From NCBI GenBank assembly GCA_011754535.1, contig JAAQVN010000001.1:558001-622000 (forward strand): a stretch of DNA of 64,000 nt, given 5' to 3'. The notes below the pieces were generated by a model, which saw nothing but the letters and a program-made list of their open reading frames with translations, was not told the DNA's origin and did not search any database. Position 1 is the first letter of the stretch; the number at the start of each line of letters is the position of its first letter. This document shows positions 32,681 to 42,260 of this stretch, in pieces. The stretch comes from Enterobacter asburiae. GTDB lineage: Bacteria > Pseudomonadota > Gammaproteobacteria > Enterobacterales > Enterobacteriaceae. The position numbers and the translations under genes were made by a program.

Positions 32681-35389
32681 ATGTTTAAAAATATCACCCG
32701 GCAGCTGCAGGCGCTGCTGAGCCGCCACCTGCCACACCGTCTTGTTCAGCGCGACCCGCTGCCCAATGCCAAAAACATGGCGGGGGCGGCGATCCCCGCG
32801 TCCCTGACCGAACGCTGCCTGAACGTGGCGGCGATGGATGAAAACGAAGTCTGGCGCGCCTTTGGCGGTCATCCTGAAGGGCTGAACGCGTCTGAAGTGG
32901 AAAAAATCCGCGCCGTGCACGGCGATAACCAGATCCCGGCGCAGAAGCCCTCTCCGTGGTGGGTGCACCTGTGGCTCTGCTACCGCAACCCGTTCAACCT
33001 GCTGCTGACCGTGCTCGGCATTATCTCCTACGCGACGGAAGATCTGTTCGCCGCGGGCGTCATCGCCCTGATGGTGGGCATCTCCACGTTGCTGAACTTT
33101 ATTCAGGAAGCTCGCTCCACCAAAGCGGCGGATGCCCTGAAGGCGATGGTCAGCAACACCGCGACCGTCTCGCGGGTGATTAACGATCTCGGCGAAAACG
33201 CCTGGGTGGAGCTGCCTATCGACCAGCTGGTGCCGGGCGATCTGGTGAAGCTGGCGGCGGGGGACATGATCCCGGCGGATTTACGCATCATCCAGGCGCG
33301 CGATCTGTTCGTGGCGCAAGCCTCTCTGACCGGGGAATCCCTGCCCGTTGAAAAAGTATCGCGCAGCCGCGACCCGCAGCAGATGAACCCGCTCGAGTGC
33401 GATACCCTGTGCTTTATGGGCACCACGGTTGTGAGCGGCACCGCGCAGGCGATTGTCACCGCCACCGGGGGCAACACCTGGTTTGGACAGCTTGCCGGAC
33501 GCGTCAGCGAGCAGGAGAGCGAGCCGAACGCCTTCCAGAAAGGGATTGGCCGCGTCAGCATGCTGCTGATCCGCTTTATGATGGTGATGACGCCGATTGT
33601 GCTGCTGATCAACGGCTACACCAAGGGCGACTGGTGGGAGGCGGCGCTGTTTGCGCTCTCCGTGGCCGTTGGCTTAACGCCGGAAATGCTGCCGATGATT
33701 GTCACCTCCACGCTGGCGCGCGGGGCGGTGAAACTCTCTAAACAGAAAGTGATCGTCAAGCACCTGGACGCCATTCAGAACTTCGGCGCGATGGACATCC
33801 TCTGCACCGATAAAACCGGCACCCTGACGCAGGACAAAATCGTGCTGGAGAACCACACCGATATCGCCGGTAAAACCAGCGAGCGCGTGCTCCACAGCGC
33901 GTGGCTGAACAGCCACTACCAGACCGGGCTGAAAAACCTGCTCGACGTGGCGGTGCTGGAAGGCGTGGACGAGGAAGCCGCCCGCACGCTCTCCGGCCGC
34001 TGGCAGAAGGTGGACGAAATCCCGTTCGACTTCGAGCGCCGCCGCATGTCGGTGGTGGTGAGCGAGCAGACAGACGTGCACCAGCTGATCTGCAAAGGGG
34101 CGCTGCAGGAGATCCTCAACGTATCGACGCAGGTTCGCTATAACGGTGAGATCGTCCCGCTGGACGACACCATGCTGCGCCGCATCAAGCGCGTCACCGA
34201 CAACCTGAACCGTCAGGGGCTGCGCGTGGTGGCGGTGGCGAGCAAGTTCCTGCCCGCGCGTGAGGGGGACTATCAGCGTATCGACGAATCCGATTTGATC
34301 CTTGAGGGTTACATCGCATTCCTCGATCCGCCGAAAGAGACCACCGCGCCGGCACTGAAGGCGCTGAAGGCAAGCGGTATTACCGTCAAAATCCTCACCG
34401 GCGACAGCGAGCTGGTGGCCGCCAAAGTGTGCCACGAGGTCGGCCTTGACGCGGGCGACGTGGTGGTGGGGAGCGACATTGAGCACCTCACCGACGACGA
34501 ACTGGCGCAGCTTGCCCAGCGCACCACGCTGTTTGCCCGCCTGACCCCGATGCACAAAGAGCGCATCGTCACCCTGCTGCGTCGCGAAGGGCACGTGGTG
34601 GGCTTTATGGGCGACGGTATCAACGACGCGCCCGCGCTGCGTGCGGCGGACATTGGCATCTCCGTAGACGGCGCGGTGGATATCGCCCGCGAAGCGGCGG
34701 ATATCATCCTGCTGGAAAAGAGCCTGATGGTGCTGGAGGAGGGCGTTATCGAAGGGCGTCGCACCTTCGCCAACATGCTCAAGTACATCAAAATGACCGC
34801 CAGCTCCAACTTCGGTAACGTCTTCAGCGTGCTGGTGGCGAGCGCATTTCTGCCGTTCCTGCCGATGCTGCCGCTGCATCTGCTGATCCAGAACCTGATG
34901 TACGACGTGTCTCAGGTAGCGATTCCGTTTGATAACGTGGACGACGAGCAGATCCAGAAGCCGCAGCGCTGGAACCCCGCCGATCTGGGGCGCTTTATGC
35001 TGTTCTTTGGGCCGATCAGCTCCATCTTTGACATTCTGACCTTCTGCCTGATGTGGTTTGTATTCCACGCCAACACCCCGGAACATCAGACGCTGTTCCA
35101 GTCCGGCTGGTTCGTGGTAGGTCTGCTGTCGCAGACACTGATTGTGCATATGATCCGCACCCGCCGCATTCCGTTCATCCAGAGCCGTGCCGCGTGGCCG
35201 CTGATTGTGATGACGGGGATTGTGATGGCGCTCGGCATCGCGCTGCCGTTCTCGCCGCTGGCAGGCTACCTGCAGTTGCAGGCACTGCCGCTGAGCTACT
35301 TCCCGTGGCTGGTGGCGATCCTCGCGGGCTATATGGTGCTGACGCAGATGGTGAAAGGATTCTATGCGCGTCGGTACGGGTGGCAGTAA
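32681..35389 (+). CDS. mgtA: Magnesium-transporting P-type ATPase
   Basis: P3B-type ATPase of 902 residues importing Mg2+ across the inner membrane. Phosphorylation site DKTGTLTQ in CTDKTGTLTQDKIVLENH, actuator TGES (ASLTGESLPVEK), hinge GDGINDAPALRAADIG, and about ten membrane helices with the SVAVGLTPEMLPMI core. Near identical to E. coli MgtA except in the N-terminal 60 residues. The start MFKNITRQ at 32681 has GGAGG seven bases upstream; an ATG at 32675 is too close to that site. Confidence 0.97.
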   Translation: MFKNITRQLQALLSRHLPHRLVQRDPLPNAKNMAGAAIPASLTERCLNVAAMDENEVWRAFGGHPEGLNASEVEKIRAVHGDNQIPAQKPSPWWVHLWLCYRNPFNLLLTVLGIISYATEDLFAAGVIALMVGISTLLNFIQEARSTKAADALKAMVSNTATVSRVINDLGENAWVELPIDQLVPGDLVKLAAGDMIPADLRIIQARDLFVAQASLTGESLPVEKVSRSRDPQQMNPLECDTLCFMGTTVVSGTAQAIVTATGGNTWFGQLAGRVSEQESEPNAFQKGIGRVSMLLIRFMMVMTPIVLLINGYTKGDWWEAALFALSVAVGLTPEMLPMIVTSTLARGAVKLSKQKVIVKHLDAIQNFGAMDILCTDKTGTLTQDKIVLENHTDIAGKTSERVLHSAWLNSHYQTGLKNLLDVAVLEGVDEEAARTLSGRWQKVDEIPFDFERRRMSVVVSEQTDVHQLICKGALQEILNVSTQVRYNGEIVPLDDTMLRRIKRVTDNLNRQGLRVVAVASKFLPAREGDYQRIDESDLILEGYIAFLDPPKETTAPALKALKASGITVKILTGDSELVAAKVCHEVGLDAGDVVVGSDIEHLTDDELAQLAQRTTLFARLTPMHKERIVTLLRREGHVVGFMGDGINDAPALRAADIGISVDGAVDIAREAADIILLEKSLMVLEEGVIEGRRTFANMLKYIKMTASSNFGNVFSVLVASAFLPFLPMLPLHLLIQNLMYDVSQVAIPFDNVDDEQIQKPQRWNPADLGRFMLFFGPISSIFDILTFCLMWFVFHANTPEHQTLFQSGWFVVGLLSQTLIVHMIRTRRIPFIQSRAAWPLIVMTGIVMALGIALPFSPLAGYLQLQALPLSYFPWLVAILAGYMVLTQMVKGFYARRYGWQ

Positions 35390-35396
35390 GTTTTTC

Positions 35397-35433
35397 ACCC
35401 TCTCCCCTTTGGGGAGAGGGCCGGGGTGAGAGG
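35397..35433. repeat. CCCTC/GAGGG intergenic repeat, copy 4
   Basis: ACCCTCTCCCCTTTGGGGAG followed by AGGGCCGGGGTGAGAGG. A single unit directly after mgtA, where its hairpin may act in transcript 3'-end formation. Confidence 0.8.
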
Positions 35434-35555
35434 ACTGGCTTTCCTCCCAAATTCAACAACCTGTGATCTCCGTCGGCGCATTCGCTTGACGACAAATTGA
35501 GCGCATGTTAACAGAATGTTTTGCCTTTATTTGGCCCGTCAGATAAGGAACATTC

Positions 35556-37946
35556 ATGTTACGGTACAGTCTCTTAACCGCCGGGCTGATGCTCGGCGCC
35601 TCTGCCTCTGCCTTTGCCGCTCCGGCAGGCGATCTCCCTTTGATGCCCTGGCCTGCTAAGGTCGAACGCCCGACCCCCCAGGGCGCGCTGGTGCTCAGCA
35701 ACAACGTATCCATTAGCGTCACCGGGGACGATCTCGGTGACGCGGTCAACCGCCTGCGCCAGCGCATTGCCCTGCAAACCGGCTGGACGCTGCAGCCTCA
35801 GGCTGAAAAGCCAGACAAACCGACCATCCGCATCGCGATTGCCAAAAAGGTCAAGCCGCAGCCGCTGCCGGACAGCGATGAAAGCTATAAGCTCACGGTG
35901 GACGCCAACGGCGTGAACATCTCCGCTAACACCCGCTTCGGCGCGCTGCGCGCTATGGAAACGTTGCTCCAGCTGATGCAGAACGGAGCGGAAAACACCT
36001 CGCTGCCGTGGGTCACCATTGAAGATTCGCCGCGCTTCCCGTGGCGCGGGCTGCTGCTGGACTCGGCGCGCCACTTTATCCCGCTGCCGGATATCAAGCG
36101 CCAGATCGACGGCATGGCCGCGGCAAAGCTCAACGTCCTGCACTGGCACATGACCGACGACCAGGGCTGGCGCTTCAGCTCGAAGCGCTACCCTAAGCTG
36201 ACGCAGCTTGCCAGCGACGGGCTGTTCTACACCCCTGAACAGATGCGCGAGGTGGTGCGTTACGCCGCCGAGCGCGGCATTCGCGTGGTGCCGGAGATCG
36301 ACATGCCGGGCCACGCCTCGGCGATTGCCGTGGCCTATCCGGAGCTGATGAGCGCCCCGGGGCCATACAGCATGGAGCGCAGCTGGGGCGTGCTGAAGCC
36401 GGTGCTGGATCCAACAAAAGACGCAACCTACGCCTTTGCCGACGCGATGGTCAGCGAACTGGCGGCGATCTTCCCCGATCCCTATCTGCACATCGGCGGT
36501 GATGAGGTGGACGACAGCCAGTGGAAAGCGAACCCGGCCATTCAGCAATTTATGCGCGATAAGAAGCTTGCCGACAGCCACGCGCTGCAGGCGTATTTCA
36601 ACCGCAGGCTGGAAACGATCCTTGAGAAGCATCACCGGCAGATGGTCGGCTGGGACGAGATCTACCATCCCGACCTGCCGAAAAGCATTCTGATCCAGTC
36701 CTGGCAGGGGCAGGACGCGCTGGGGCAGGTGGCGCAGAGCGGCTACAAAGGCATTCTCTCGACGGGCTTCTATCTCGATCAGCCCCAGTCCACCGCCTAC
36801 CACTACCGCAATGAAATCGTCCCGCAGGGGCTGAACGGCGCGGATGTGATTGCAGACACCGACAGCGTCCAGAGCTGGGCCTTCACCATGCCTCGCCTGA
36901 AGGGCAAGCCGGTAGAGGGGAGCTTTACGCTGGTAAAAGGGGATGCCGGCTGGCGCGGATTTATTGATTTTGCCGGGAAATCCCGCCGCGCGGTGCAGGA
37001 CATTGAATGGCGTGACGACAATCAGGTGACCTTCACCGTCGACACCTGGATGGGCGAGACGCGCCCGGTCGTCAACGTTGATAACGACAAGCTTTCCGGT
37101 TACTTCCTGATGGGGAATACGCGCTACCCGATTAGCGGCTCGCGTGTGGACGAGGTACCGAAAGGCATTCCGCCCGTCGTGCCGGACGTGGCGAATCAGG
37201 CCAACCTGCTCGGCGGTGAAGCCGCGCTGTGGGCGGAGAACGTGGTCGCACCGGTGCTGGATATCCGCCTGTGGCCGCGCGCCTTTGCGGTGGCGGAGCG
37301 GCTGTGGTCAGCGAAGGACGTCAACGACGTCGACAACATGTATACCCGCCTGCAGGCGATGGACAGCTGGTCGACGGTGTCCGTCGGGCTGCAGCAGCAT
37401 ACCCAGCAGCAGGTGCAGTTCACGCGCCTTTCTAACAGTGCCGACACCCTGCCGCTGCAAATCCTCGCCCAGGCGGTGGAGCCCGCGCAGTATTACACCC
37501 GCCAGCACCTGAAGTTCCAGGCGGGAAATTATCATCAGTTCGAACCGCTCAACCGCTTCGCGGATGCACTGAACGCCGAAAGCGCCACGGTGCGGCAGAT
37601 GAACAAATGGGCCGACAGGCTGGTGAGCGACGCGGAAGACACGGAAAGTGCCGACGCGCTGCGCCACGTCTTTAACCGCTGGCAGAGCAACACCAGCGAC
37701 GCGCTGGCCTTAAGCGAAAACAGCTATCAGCTAAAGGCGATGAAGCCGGTGATTCAGGAGGTGGATAAGCTGGCCTCCATTGGACTGAGGCTGACGGATC
37801 TGGTGGCGCGCCAGGGCACGCTGGATGATAAAGAGATCGCGTCGATTCAGAGCGAGCTGGATAACGCGGCGAAGGTGCAGGACGAGGTGGTGATTGCGGC
37901 GGTATATCCGCTGGAGACGCTGCTGCGGGCGACGCGGAATCAGTAA
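35556..37946 (+). CDS. Beta-N-acetylhexosaminidase, GH20, secreted
   Basis: Protein of 796 residues with a signal peptide (MLRYSLLTAGLMLGASASAF, cleavage after AFA). A GH20b N-terminal domain spans about 25-155, and the GH20 catalytic barrel starts at about 160. Catalytic pair D316-E317 in HIGGDEVDDSQW; other landmarks are HWHMTDDQGWRF and EIDMPGHASA. The barrel is interrupted at about 420-545 by an extra 125-residue, beta-rich segment before GGEAALWAE. It releases GlcNAc from chitooligosaccharides in the periplasm or outside. Convergent with the chitin-active GbpA-like gene; both are inserted between mgtA and ridA. Confidence 0.92.
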   Translation: MLRYSLLTAGLMLGASASAFAAPAGDLPLMPWPAKVERPTPQGALVLSNNVSISVTGDDLGDAVNRLRQRIALQTGWTLQPQAEKPDKPTIRIAIAKKVKPQPLPDSDESYKLTVDANGVNISANTRFGALRAMETLLQLMQNGAENTSLPWVTIEDSPRFPWRGLLLDSARHFIPLPDIKRQIDGMAAAKLNVLHWHMTDDQGWRFSSKRYPKLTQLASDGLFYTPEQMREVVRYAAERGIRVVPEIDMPGHASAIAVAYPELMSAPGPYSMERSWGVLKPVLDPTKDATYAFADAMVSELAAIFPDPYLHIGGDEVDDSQWKANPAIQQFMRDKKLADSHALQAYFNRRLETILEKHHRQMVGWDEIYHPDLPKSILIQSWQGQDALGQVAQSGYKGILSTGFYLDQPQSTAYHYRNEIVPQGLNGADVIADTDSVQSWAFTMPRLKGKPVEGSFTLVKGDAGWRGFIDFAGKSRRAVQDIEWRDDNQVTFTVDTWMGETRPVVNVDNDKLSGYFLMGNTRYPISGSRVDEVPKGIPPVVPDVANQANLLGGEAALWAENVVAPVLDIRLWPRAFAVAERLWSAKDVNDVDNMYTRLQAMDSWSTVSVGLQQHTQQQVQFTRLSNSADTLPLQILAQAVEPAQYYTRQHLKFQAGNYHQFEPLNRFADALNAESATVRQMNKWADRLVSDAEDTESADALRHVFNRWQSNTSDALALSENSYQLKAMKPVIQEVDKLASIGLRLTDLVARQGTLDDKEIASIQSELDNAAKVQDEVVIAAVYPLETLLRATRNQ

Positions 37947-37947
37947 C

Positions 37948-37992
37948 CCCTCACCCCGGCCCTCTCCCAAAGGGAGAGGGTTAGGGTGAGGG
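37948..37992. repeat. CCCTC/GAGGG intergenic repeat, copy 5
   Basis: CCCTCACCCCGGCCCTCTCC with its hairpin arm, then GTTAGGGTGAGGG, which pairs with the first segment. It lies between convergent hexosaminidase and gbpA genes, filling the 57-bp gap. Confidence 0.85.
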
Positions 37993-38003
37993 AATCAAGC
38001 AAC

Positions 38004-39455
38004 TCAGTTCTTCAGCACCCACGCCTCTTTCCAGTGTGCGCCAACGCCTGGCTCATACTGGTTTGCGGTTGGGCTGTACTGCACGCAGTAGCCGCTGTAC
38101 GGGAACGGCTTGCACTCGTAGGTCTTACCGTCTTTAGGCTGCAGTACCACGGTACCCGCTTTGTAAGACGCAATGCTGTCCGGGAAGATAAAATCGTGCT
38201 GACCGGTGCCGTCTGCGGCTGAATCGCCTTCCAGCATCAGGTTCAGCACGTCCTGGGCGAACATCGTGCCGTCTTTGTTGGTCGCGTAGTATTTCAGCAT
38301 GTGGTGACCCGCCGTCACGTCATTCAGGGTCATGGTCACGTCCTGGTTGGCGTTGTTCATGTCCTGCTTCAGGTAGCCTTTTTCCGCACCGCTGTGGTTC
38401 ATCACGTGTGCTTCAAGGTTCACGTCACCTTTGGTGTTTACGTGGAAGGTGACGGTTGCCTTGCCGTTCTCGATTTTGCTGTACTGCAGGTTAGAAACGG
38501 CAATGGTTTCATGCACTTCCGCCTTCTGCTCTTCATACGAGATCGCAACGGACTGCAGGGCGCTGCCGTCTTTGACGAAGACGCTGTTCGCGCCGTGGAC
38601 CGGGCTGATTTCACCCGCTTCATCCTTCACGCCGACGCGTACTTCGCTGTGCGCCGCGTTGATTTTCTGCGCCAGATCGTATGCCCACTGGTTCGCATCC
38701 CCCTGGGCTGCTGAACTAATGGTCATCTCGGTGCGCATGGCGGCAACTTCGCCGTTGGCATCGAAGAATCGCGCGATGACTTTATCGCCTGCATTCAGGT
38801 TATTACCGGCAATCTGCCCGCTCAGCGTTTTATTCCATTCGGACACCACCGCAGGCGTGTCGTCCGGGGTGACGTTGCCGCCGTTACCGAAATCAACGTC
38901 AATGGCCTGATAGAAACTGTTCGAGGTATCCGCAATTTCCCATACGCCGTAAATAACCTGGTAGCCCGTGCGCTCAGGAACATTACAGGTCATGCTTTTT
39001 GTGACGGCAGGAGCCTGGTTATTTCCGTTGATTGTACAGAATGGGGTTAATTCAAACTGATCGCGAGTCAGCGGCTTATTTGGATCCCAGTTCTGCTTAG
39101 TAATGTAATAACGCCAGTTGGTGGTTTTATGCGGTGCAGTATGGTGCCAGACGAATTCATGTGGGCCCGCCGTCATCGGGTTTTTGGTCCAGGCATTCAG
39201 GCTCTGCTTATCAAGCTGAGAGTACTGAGAAATACCTGCGCTGGCGAGATCTCCGTCCGCGGGCTCAGCGCCTGACGGGAAGCCAGAGGTTTTCTCTACG
39301 CTCTGTGGCTCATACTGTACAGAGCCGCAGTCAACGTTTTGACCCAGCTTACACATATAAGCGCGGCTGGCCGGAGATTCAATATATCCGTGAGCAAATG
39401 CTGAGGATGCAACGGTCAATGTCGCAAGGGCAAGTGCAATTTTTGAAAGTTTCAT
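38004..39455 (-). CDS. gbpA: GbpA-like chitin-binding lytic polysaccharide monooxygenase (AA10)
   Basis: Secreted protein of 483 residues. The signal peptide ends in SSAFA so that His22 becomes the first residue of the mature protein, as needed for the copper histidine brace; the second ligand is probably His109 in HTAPHKTTNWRYYITK. AA10 domain about 22-195, two GbpA middle domains about 200-410, and a C-terminal chitin-binding module about 425-483 with YECKPFPYSGYC and two tryptophan/tyrosine surfaces. It cleaves crystalline chitin oxidatively and aids attachment. Works with the neighbouring hexosaminidase. Confidence 0.9.
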   Translation of the reverse strand: MKLSKIALALATLTVASSAFAHGYIESPASRAYMCKLGQNVDCGSVQYEPQSVEKTSGFPSGAEPADGDLASAGISQYSQLDKQSLNAWTKNPMTAGPHEFVWHHTAPHKTTNWRYYITKQNWDPNKPLTRDQFELTPFCTINGNNQAPAVTKSMTCNVPERTGYQVIYGVWEIADTSNSFYQAIDVDFGNGGNVTPDDTPAVVSEWNKTLSGQIAGNNLNAGDKVIARFFDANGEVAAMRTEMTISSAAQGDANQWAYDLAQKINAAHSEVRVGVKDEAGEISPVHGANSVFVKDGSALQSVAISYEEQKAEVHETIAVSNLQYSKIENGKATVTFHVNTKGDVNLEAHVMNHSGAEKGYLKQDMNNANQDVTMTLNDVTAGHHMLKYYATNKDGTMFAQDVLNLMLEGDSAADGTGQHDFIFPDSIASYKAGTVVLQPKDGKTYECKPFPYSGYCVQYSPTANQYEPGVGAHWKEAWVLKN

Positions 39456-39552
39456 TACTCATCCATTATTAGAGAATATTACCGGGAGGGGAGAGTCTAA
39501 TAATGGACTGACTGACATGTCATATTATACAGAGAGTAAAAGTAGTCGAAAT

Positions 39553-39574
39553 AAAAAAGGCAGCCGGAGCTGCC
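39553..39574 (-). terminator. Terminator downstream of ridA
   Basis: GGCAGC, loop, GCTGCC at 39559-39574, followed on the minus strand by six T residues at 39553-39558. It lies 20 bp past the ridA stop. Confidence 0.85.
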
Positions 39575-39593
39575 TTCTCTTTATTGAAATAAA

Positions 39594-39980
39594 TTAGCGA
39601 CGTACGGCAATCGCTTCAATTTCAATTTTCACGTCTTTTGGCAGACGGGCCACTTCAACGCAGGAGCGCGCCGGGAAGGAGGCGTTGTGCTCGTTGAAGA
39701 AGGCTTCATACGTGGCGTTAACGGTCGCGAAATCGTTCAGATCTTTCACAAAAACGGTGGTTTTCACGATATCGCCCACTTTCAGACCGGCAGCTTCAAC
39801 GATCGCCTGCACGTTTTCCAGCGACTGACGCGCCTGTGCCGCTACGTCGGCCGGCACTTCACCAGTTTTCGGGTTCACCGGGATCTGCCCAGAGGTGATG
39901 ATCATGCTGCCCAGATCGACGCCCTGAACGTAAGGGCCGATAGCCGCTGGTGCACTTTCCGTCGCGAGTACTTTGGTCAT
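39594..39980 (-). CDS. ridA: 2-iminobutanoate/2-iminopropanoate deaminase RidA
   Basis: Small YjgF/YER057c/UK114-family enzyme of 128 residues that hydrolyses reactive enamines and imines formed by PLP enzymes such as IlvA. Conserved residues include the substrate-binding Arg in SFPARSCVEVARLPKDVKIE and the GPYVQGV loop. The start MTKVLATESAPAAIGPY is the known one; 42 further in-frame codons upstream are not coding. Downstream of pyrBI, same strand, as in E. coli. Confidence 0.97.
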   Translation of the reverse strand: MTKVLATESAPAAIGPYVQGVDLGSMIITSGQIPVNPKTGEVPADVAAQARQSLENVQAIVEAAGLKVGDIVKTTVFVKDLNDFATVNATYEAFFNEHNASFPARSCVEVARLPKDVKIEIEAIAVRR

Positions 39981-40054
39981 GATTTCTCCAGAATAACAGC
40001 TGATTAAATGTTCCCGGCCATTATAGGGAGGCCGGGATCCTTTACCAACCTCAA

Positions 40055-40516
40055 TTAGTTGGCCAGCACCACATAATGAGAAAACTCTTTTTCGCAGTAT
40101 TTGCATTTGAGCGCGATGTCATTGGCGCGTTTTTTCACTGCAAAACTGGAGGAAACCGGCTCAGCGTGACTGATGCAGTTGCTGTTCGGACAGACCAGCA
40201 CGCTTTCGATGCGATCCGGCAGGCTCGGGCGGGATTTTCCGACCACTTCATACTCGTCGATGCGGTTGACCGTGGCGTCCGGCGCGTACAGCGACAGCTG
40301 GTTAACCTGCTCGTCGGTCAGGAAGGTGTTCTCAATTTTAATCAGGTCCTTGCGGCCCATTTCACCCGACGGAAGGTTCAGGCCGATGGTGATGCGCTGG
40401 TCGGTTTCGGTCAGTTTGAACAGCGTCAGCAGCTTAAAGCCCACCTGTGCAGGGATGTGGTCAATCACGGTGCCACGCTTGATGGCTTCAACCTGGAGTT
40501 TGTTATCGTGTGTCAT
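40055..40516 (-). CDS. pyrI: Aspartate carbamoyltransferase regulatory chain
   Basis: Regulatory subunit of ATCase, 153 residues. The N-terminal nucleotide-binding domain ([20 protein letters not shown]) binds CTP, UTP and ATP; the C-terminal zinc domain has four cysteines in CPNSNC and CKYC. It assembles as dimers bridging PyrB trimers and provides allosteric control of pyrimidine synthesis. The gene starts 12 bp after pyrB. Confidence 0.98.
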   Translation of the reverse strand: MTHDNKLQVEAIKRGTVIDHIPAQVGFKLLTLFKLTETDQRITIGLNLPSGEMGRKDLIKIENTFLTDEQVNQLSLYAPDATVNRIDEYEVVGKSRPSLPDRIESVLVCPNSNCISHAEPVSSSFAVKKRANDIALKCKYCEKEFSHYVVLAN

Positions 40517-40528
40517 TGTCGTTTCCCC

Positions 40529-41461
40529 TTACAGTGCCAATTCGCGATTCAGAACCAGTGCCAGTAACGCCTGGCGGGCGAAGATGCCGTTTCCGGCCTG
40601 CTGGAAGTACCAGGCGTGCGGCGTTTTGTCCACGTCTGTGGCGATCTCATCGATGCGCGGCAGCGGATGCAGCACCTTCATGTTGTCGCGGGCACCGTCG
40701 AGGTCGCTGGCGCGCAGCACGAACTGCGCCTTCACGTTGGCGTATTCGGACGGATCCAGACGCTCTTTCTGTACGCGGGTCATGTAGAGAATATCCACGT
40801 GGCCCACCACCTCTTCGATGCTGGCGTGCAGGCTCCACTGAATGCCTTTTTCGTCCAGCATGTCGAGAATGTACTGCGGCATCGCCAGCGCGTCCGGGGC
40901 GATGAAGAAGAAGCGGTTGCCGTTAAATTTCGCCAGCGCCTGGGTCAGGGAGTGGACGGTGCGGCCGTACTTCAGGTCGCCGACCATGGCGATGTTCAGG
41001 TTCTCGAGCGTGCCCTGCGTCTCCTGAATGGTGAACAGATCCAGCAGGGTCTGCGTCGGATGCTGGTTGGCACCGTCACCGGCGTTCAGCACCGGAATGC
41101 CGCCGGAAAATTCCGTCGCCAGACGCGCCGCGCCTTCCTGCGGGTGGCGCATCACAATCGCGTCCACGTAGGTACTGATGACTGAAATGGTGTCCGCCAG
41201 GGTCTCGCCTTTTTTACCCAGTGACGTATTGCTGCTGTCCGAGAAGCCCACCACGCTCGCGCCCAGGCGGTGCATGGAGGTTTCAAAGGAGAGGCGGGTG
41301 CGGGTTGAAGCTTCGAAGAAGCAGCTCGCAATCACCTTGTGCTTCAGCAGCTCCGGTTGCGGATTGGCCTTCAGTTTTGCCGCGGTTTCCAGAACCAGTT
41401 CCAGCTCTTCGCGGCTGAGGTCGTTTATGGAAATGATGTGTTTTTGATAAAGCGGATTCAT
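40529..41461 (-). CDS. pyrB: Aspartate carbamoyltransferase catalytic chain
   Basis: Catalytic subunit of ATCase, 310 residues, condenses carbamoyl phosphate and aspartate to carbamoyl-aspartate. The carbamoyl-phosphate loop STRTR ([18 protein letters not shown]) and the HPLPR segment near residue 268 are intact. Close match to E. coli PyrB. Expression is set by the pyrL attenuator directly upstream. Confidence 0.98.
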   Translation of the reverse strand: MNPLYQKHIISINDLSREELELVLETAAKLKANPQPELLKHKVIASCFFEASTRTRLSFETSMHRLGASVVGFSDSSNTSLGKKGETLADTISVISTYVDAIVMRHPQEGAARLATEFSGGIPVLNAGDGANQHPTQTLLDLFTIQETQGTLENLNIAMVGDLKYGRTVHSLTQALAKFNGNRFFFIAPDALAMPQYILDMLDEKGIQWSLHASIEEVVGHVDILYMTRVQKERLDPSEYANVKAQFVLRASDLDGARDNMKVLHPLPRIDEIATDVDKTPHAWYFQQAGNGIFARQALLALVLNRELAL

Positions 41462-41482
41462 GTTTATCTCCTGACGCCGGGC

Positions 41483-41508
41483 AAAAAAAAGCCCCTCAAA
41501 TGAGGGGC
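41483..41508 (-). terminator. pyrBI attenuator
   Basis: GCCCCTC-AAAT-GAGGGGC at 41491-41508, then eight T residues on the minus strand. It lies 22 bp before the pyrB ATG and overlaps the end of pyrL. UTP-dependent pausing in the leader decides whether the ribosome prevents this terminator from forming. Confidence 0.92.
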
Positions 41509-41600
41509 TCTGGGAATAGGTTTAGCAACGGGAAGAAAAACGGCAGGCCAGCGTCTGATTTCAGACGCGGTAAGACGTTATGTCGTACACGCTTGACCAT
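41496..41600 (-). CDS. pyrL: pyrBI leader peptide
   Basis: Leader of 34 residues starting [20 protein letters not shown], followed by FFFPLL encoded by T-rich codons. E. coli PyrL has the same core ([20 protein letters not shown]). The stop codon lies inside the attenuator stem, so a ribosome that keeps up with polymerase disrupts it. Ten residues shorter than the E. coli peptide, as recalled. Confidence 0.9.
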   Translation of the reverse strand: MVKRVRHNVLPRLKSDAGLPFFFPLLNLFPEPLI

Positions 41601-41700
41601 GCTTCCTCCCGGCAAATTGTCGGGCATTATACGCAGCTCGCTTTGCGGATCAAGCGATTTAATGCACGCTTTACTCAATGCAAACGGTTCTTTATGAATA

Positions 41701-42189
41701 TTAATGCGTTCTGAGTAAATAATTAATTTGCTTATGCACCAGCGCGGTGCGCTTCACGACCCTGGGTGCGACCCAGACGATACTGCTTCCGGCCACCACG
41801 CCTAAAATTTCCGGTAACTGGTGATAATCCAGAATACGCGCCACCGCGCGGCCATATCCGGCAACGGTATGGATAAGGATAAATTCGCTATTGTGCTCCA
41901 CGCTCACCACCATTTCGGATACGGTGCGCGCGGCATCGGGGGCAGGGCGCAGCTGGGGATTCAGCGAATAAATTTTTAGACCTTTGGCATTTCGAATTTT
42001 TATGACACCAAGCAACTTGAGCAGACGTGAAACGGTGGACTGGCTGATGGTCTCAAAACCCCGCTCCTGCAAGTCGCGGCGGATCTCCTCCTGAGAGAGA
42101 TAGCTCTTTTCCGCGATCAGACGCTGGCAGACCGTTAGCTGTAGTTGCTCTTTGGGAGAGTACTCTTCGTAATCCATCATAGTTCCCAT
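41701..42189 (-). CDS. ArgR-family arginine repressor paralogue
   Basis: About 162 residues from the ATG at 42189 (ATGs at 42180 and 42177 are alternatives). N-terminal winged helix (EEIRRDLQERGFETISQSTV, SRLLKLLGVIKIRN) and C-terminal arginine-binding, hexamer-forming domain (FILIHTVAGYGRAVARILDY). Distinct from the housekeeping ArgR, which lies elsewhere in enterobacteria. It sits beside a catabolic arginine deiminase operon, as in Salmonella, and probably controls it in response to arginine. Confidence 0.88.
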   Translation of the reverse strand: MGTMMDYEEYSPKEQLQLTVCQRLIAEKSYLSQEEIRRDLQERGFETISQSTVSRLLKLLGVIKIRNAKGLKIYSLNPQLRPAPDAARTVSEMVVSVEHNSEFILIHTVAGYGRAVARILDYHQLPEILGVVAGSSIVWVAPRVVKRTALVHKQINYLLRTH

Positions 42190-42227
42190 ATCAGTTCCCG
42201 AAATAACCGGTGGCACTGCACCGATCC

Positions 42228-42257
42228 GTAGGCCGGATAAGCGCAGCGCCATCCGGC
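42228..42257. repeat. Classical REP element
   Basis: GTAGGCCGGATAAGCG then CAGCGCCATCCGGC, an almost exact enterobacterial REP. It lies immediately after the YfcC-family transporter gene. Confidence 0.88.
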
Positions 42258-42260
42258 AAA

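Noticed and set aside
33674-35398. Open frame of 574 codons on the minus strand
   Set aside because: Antisense to mgtA; low-complexity His/Arg/Gln composition and no recognisable domain.
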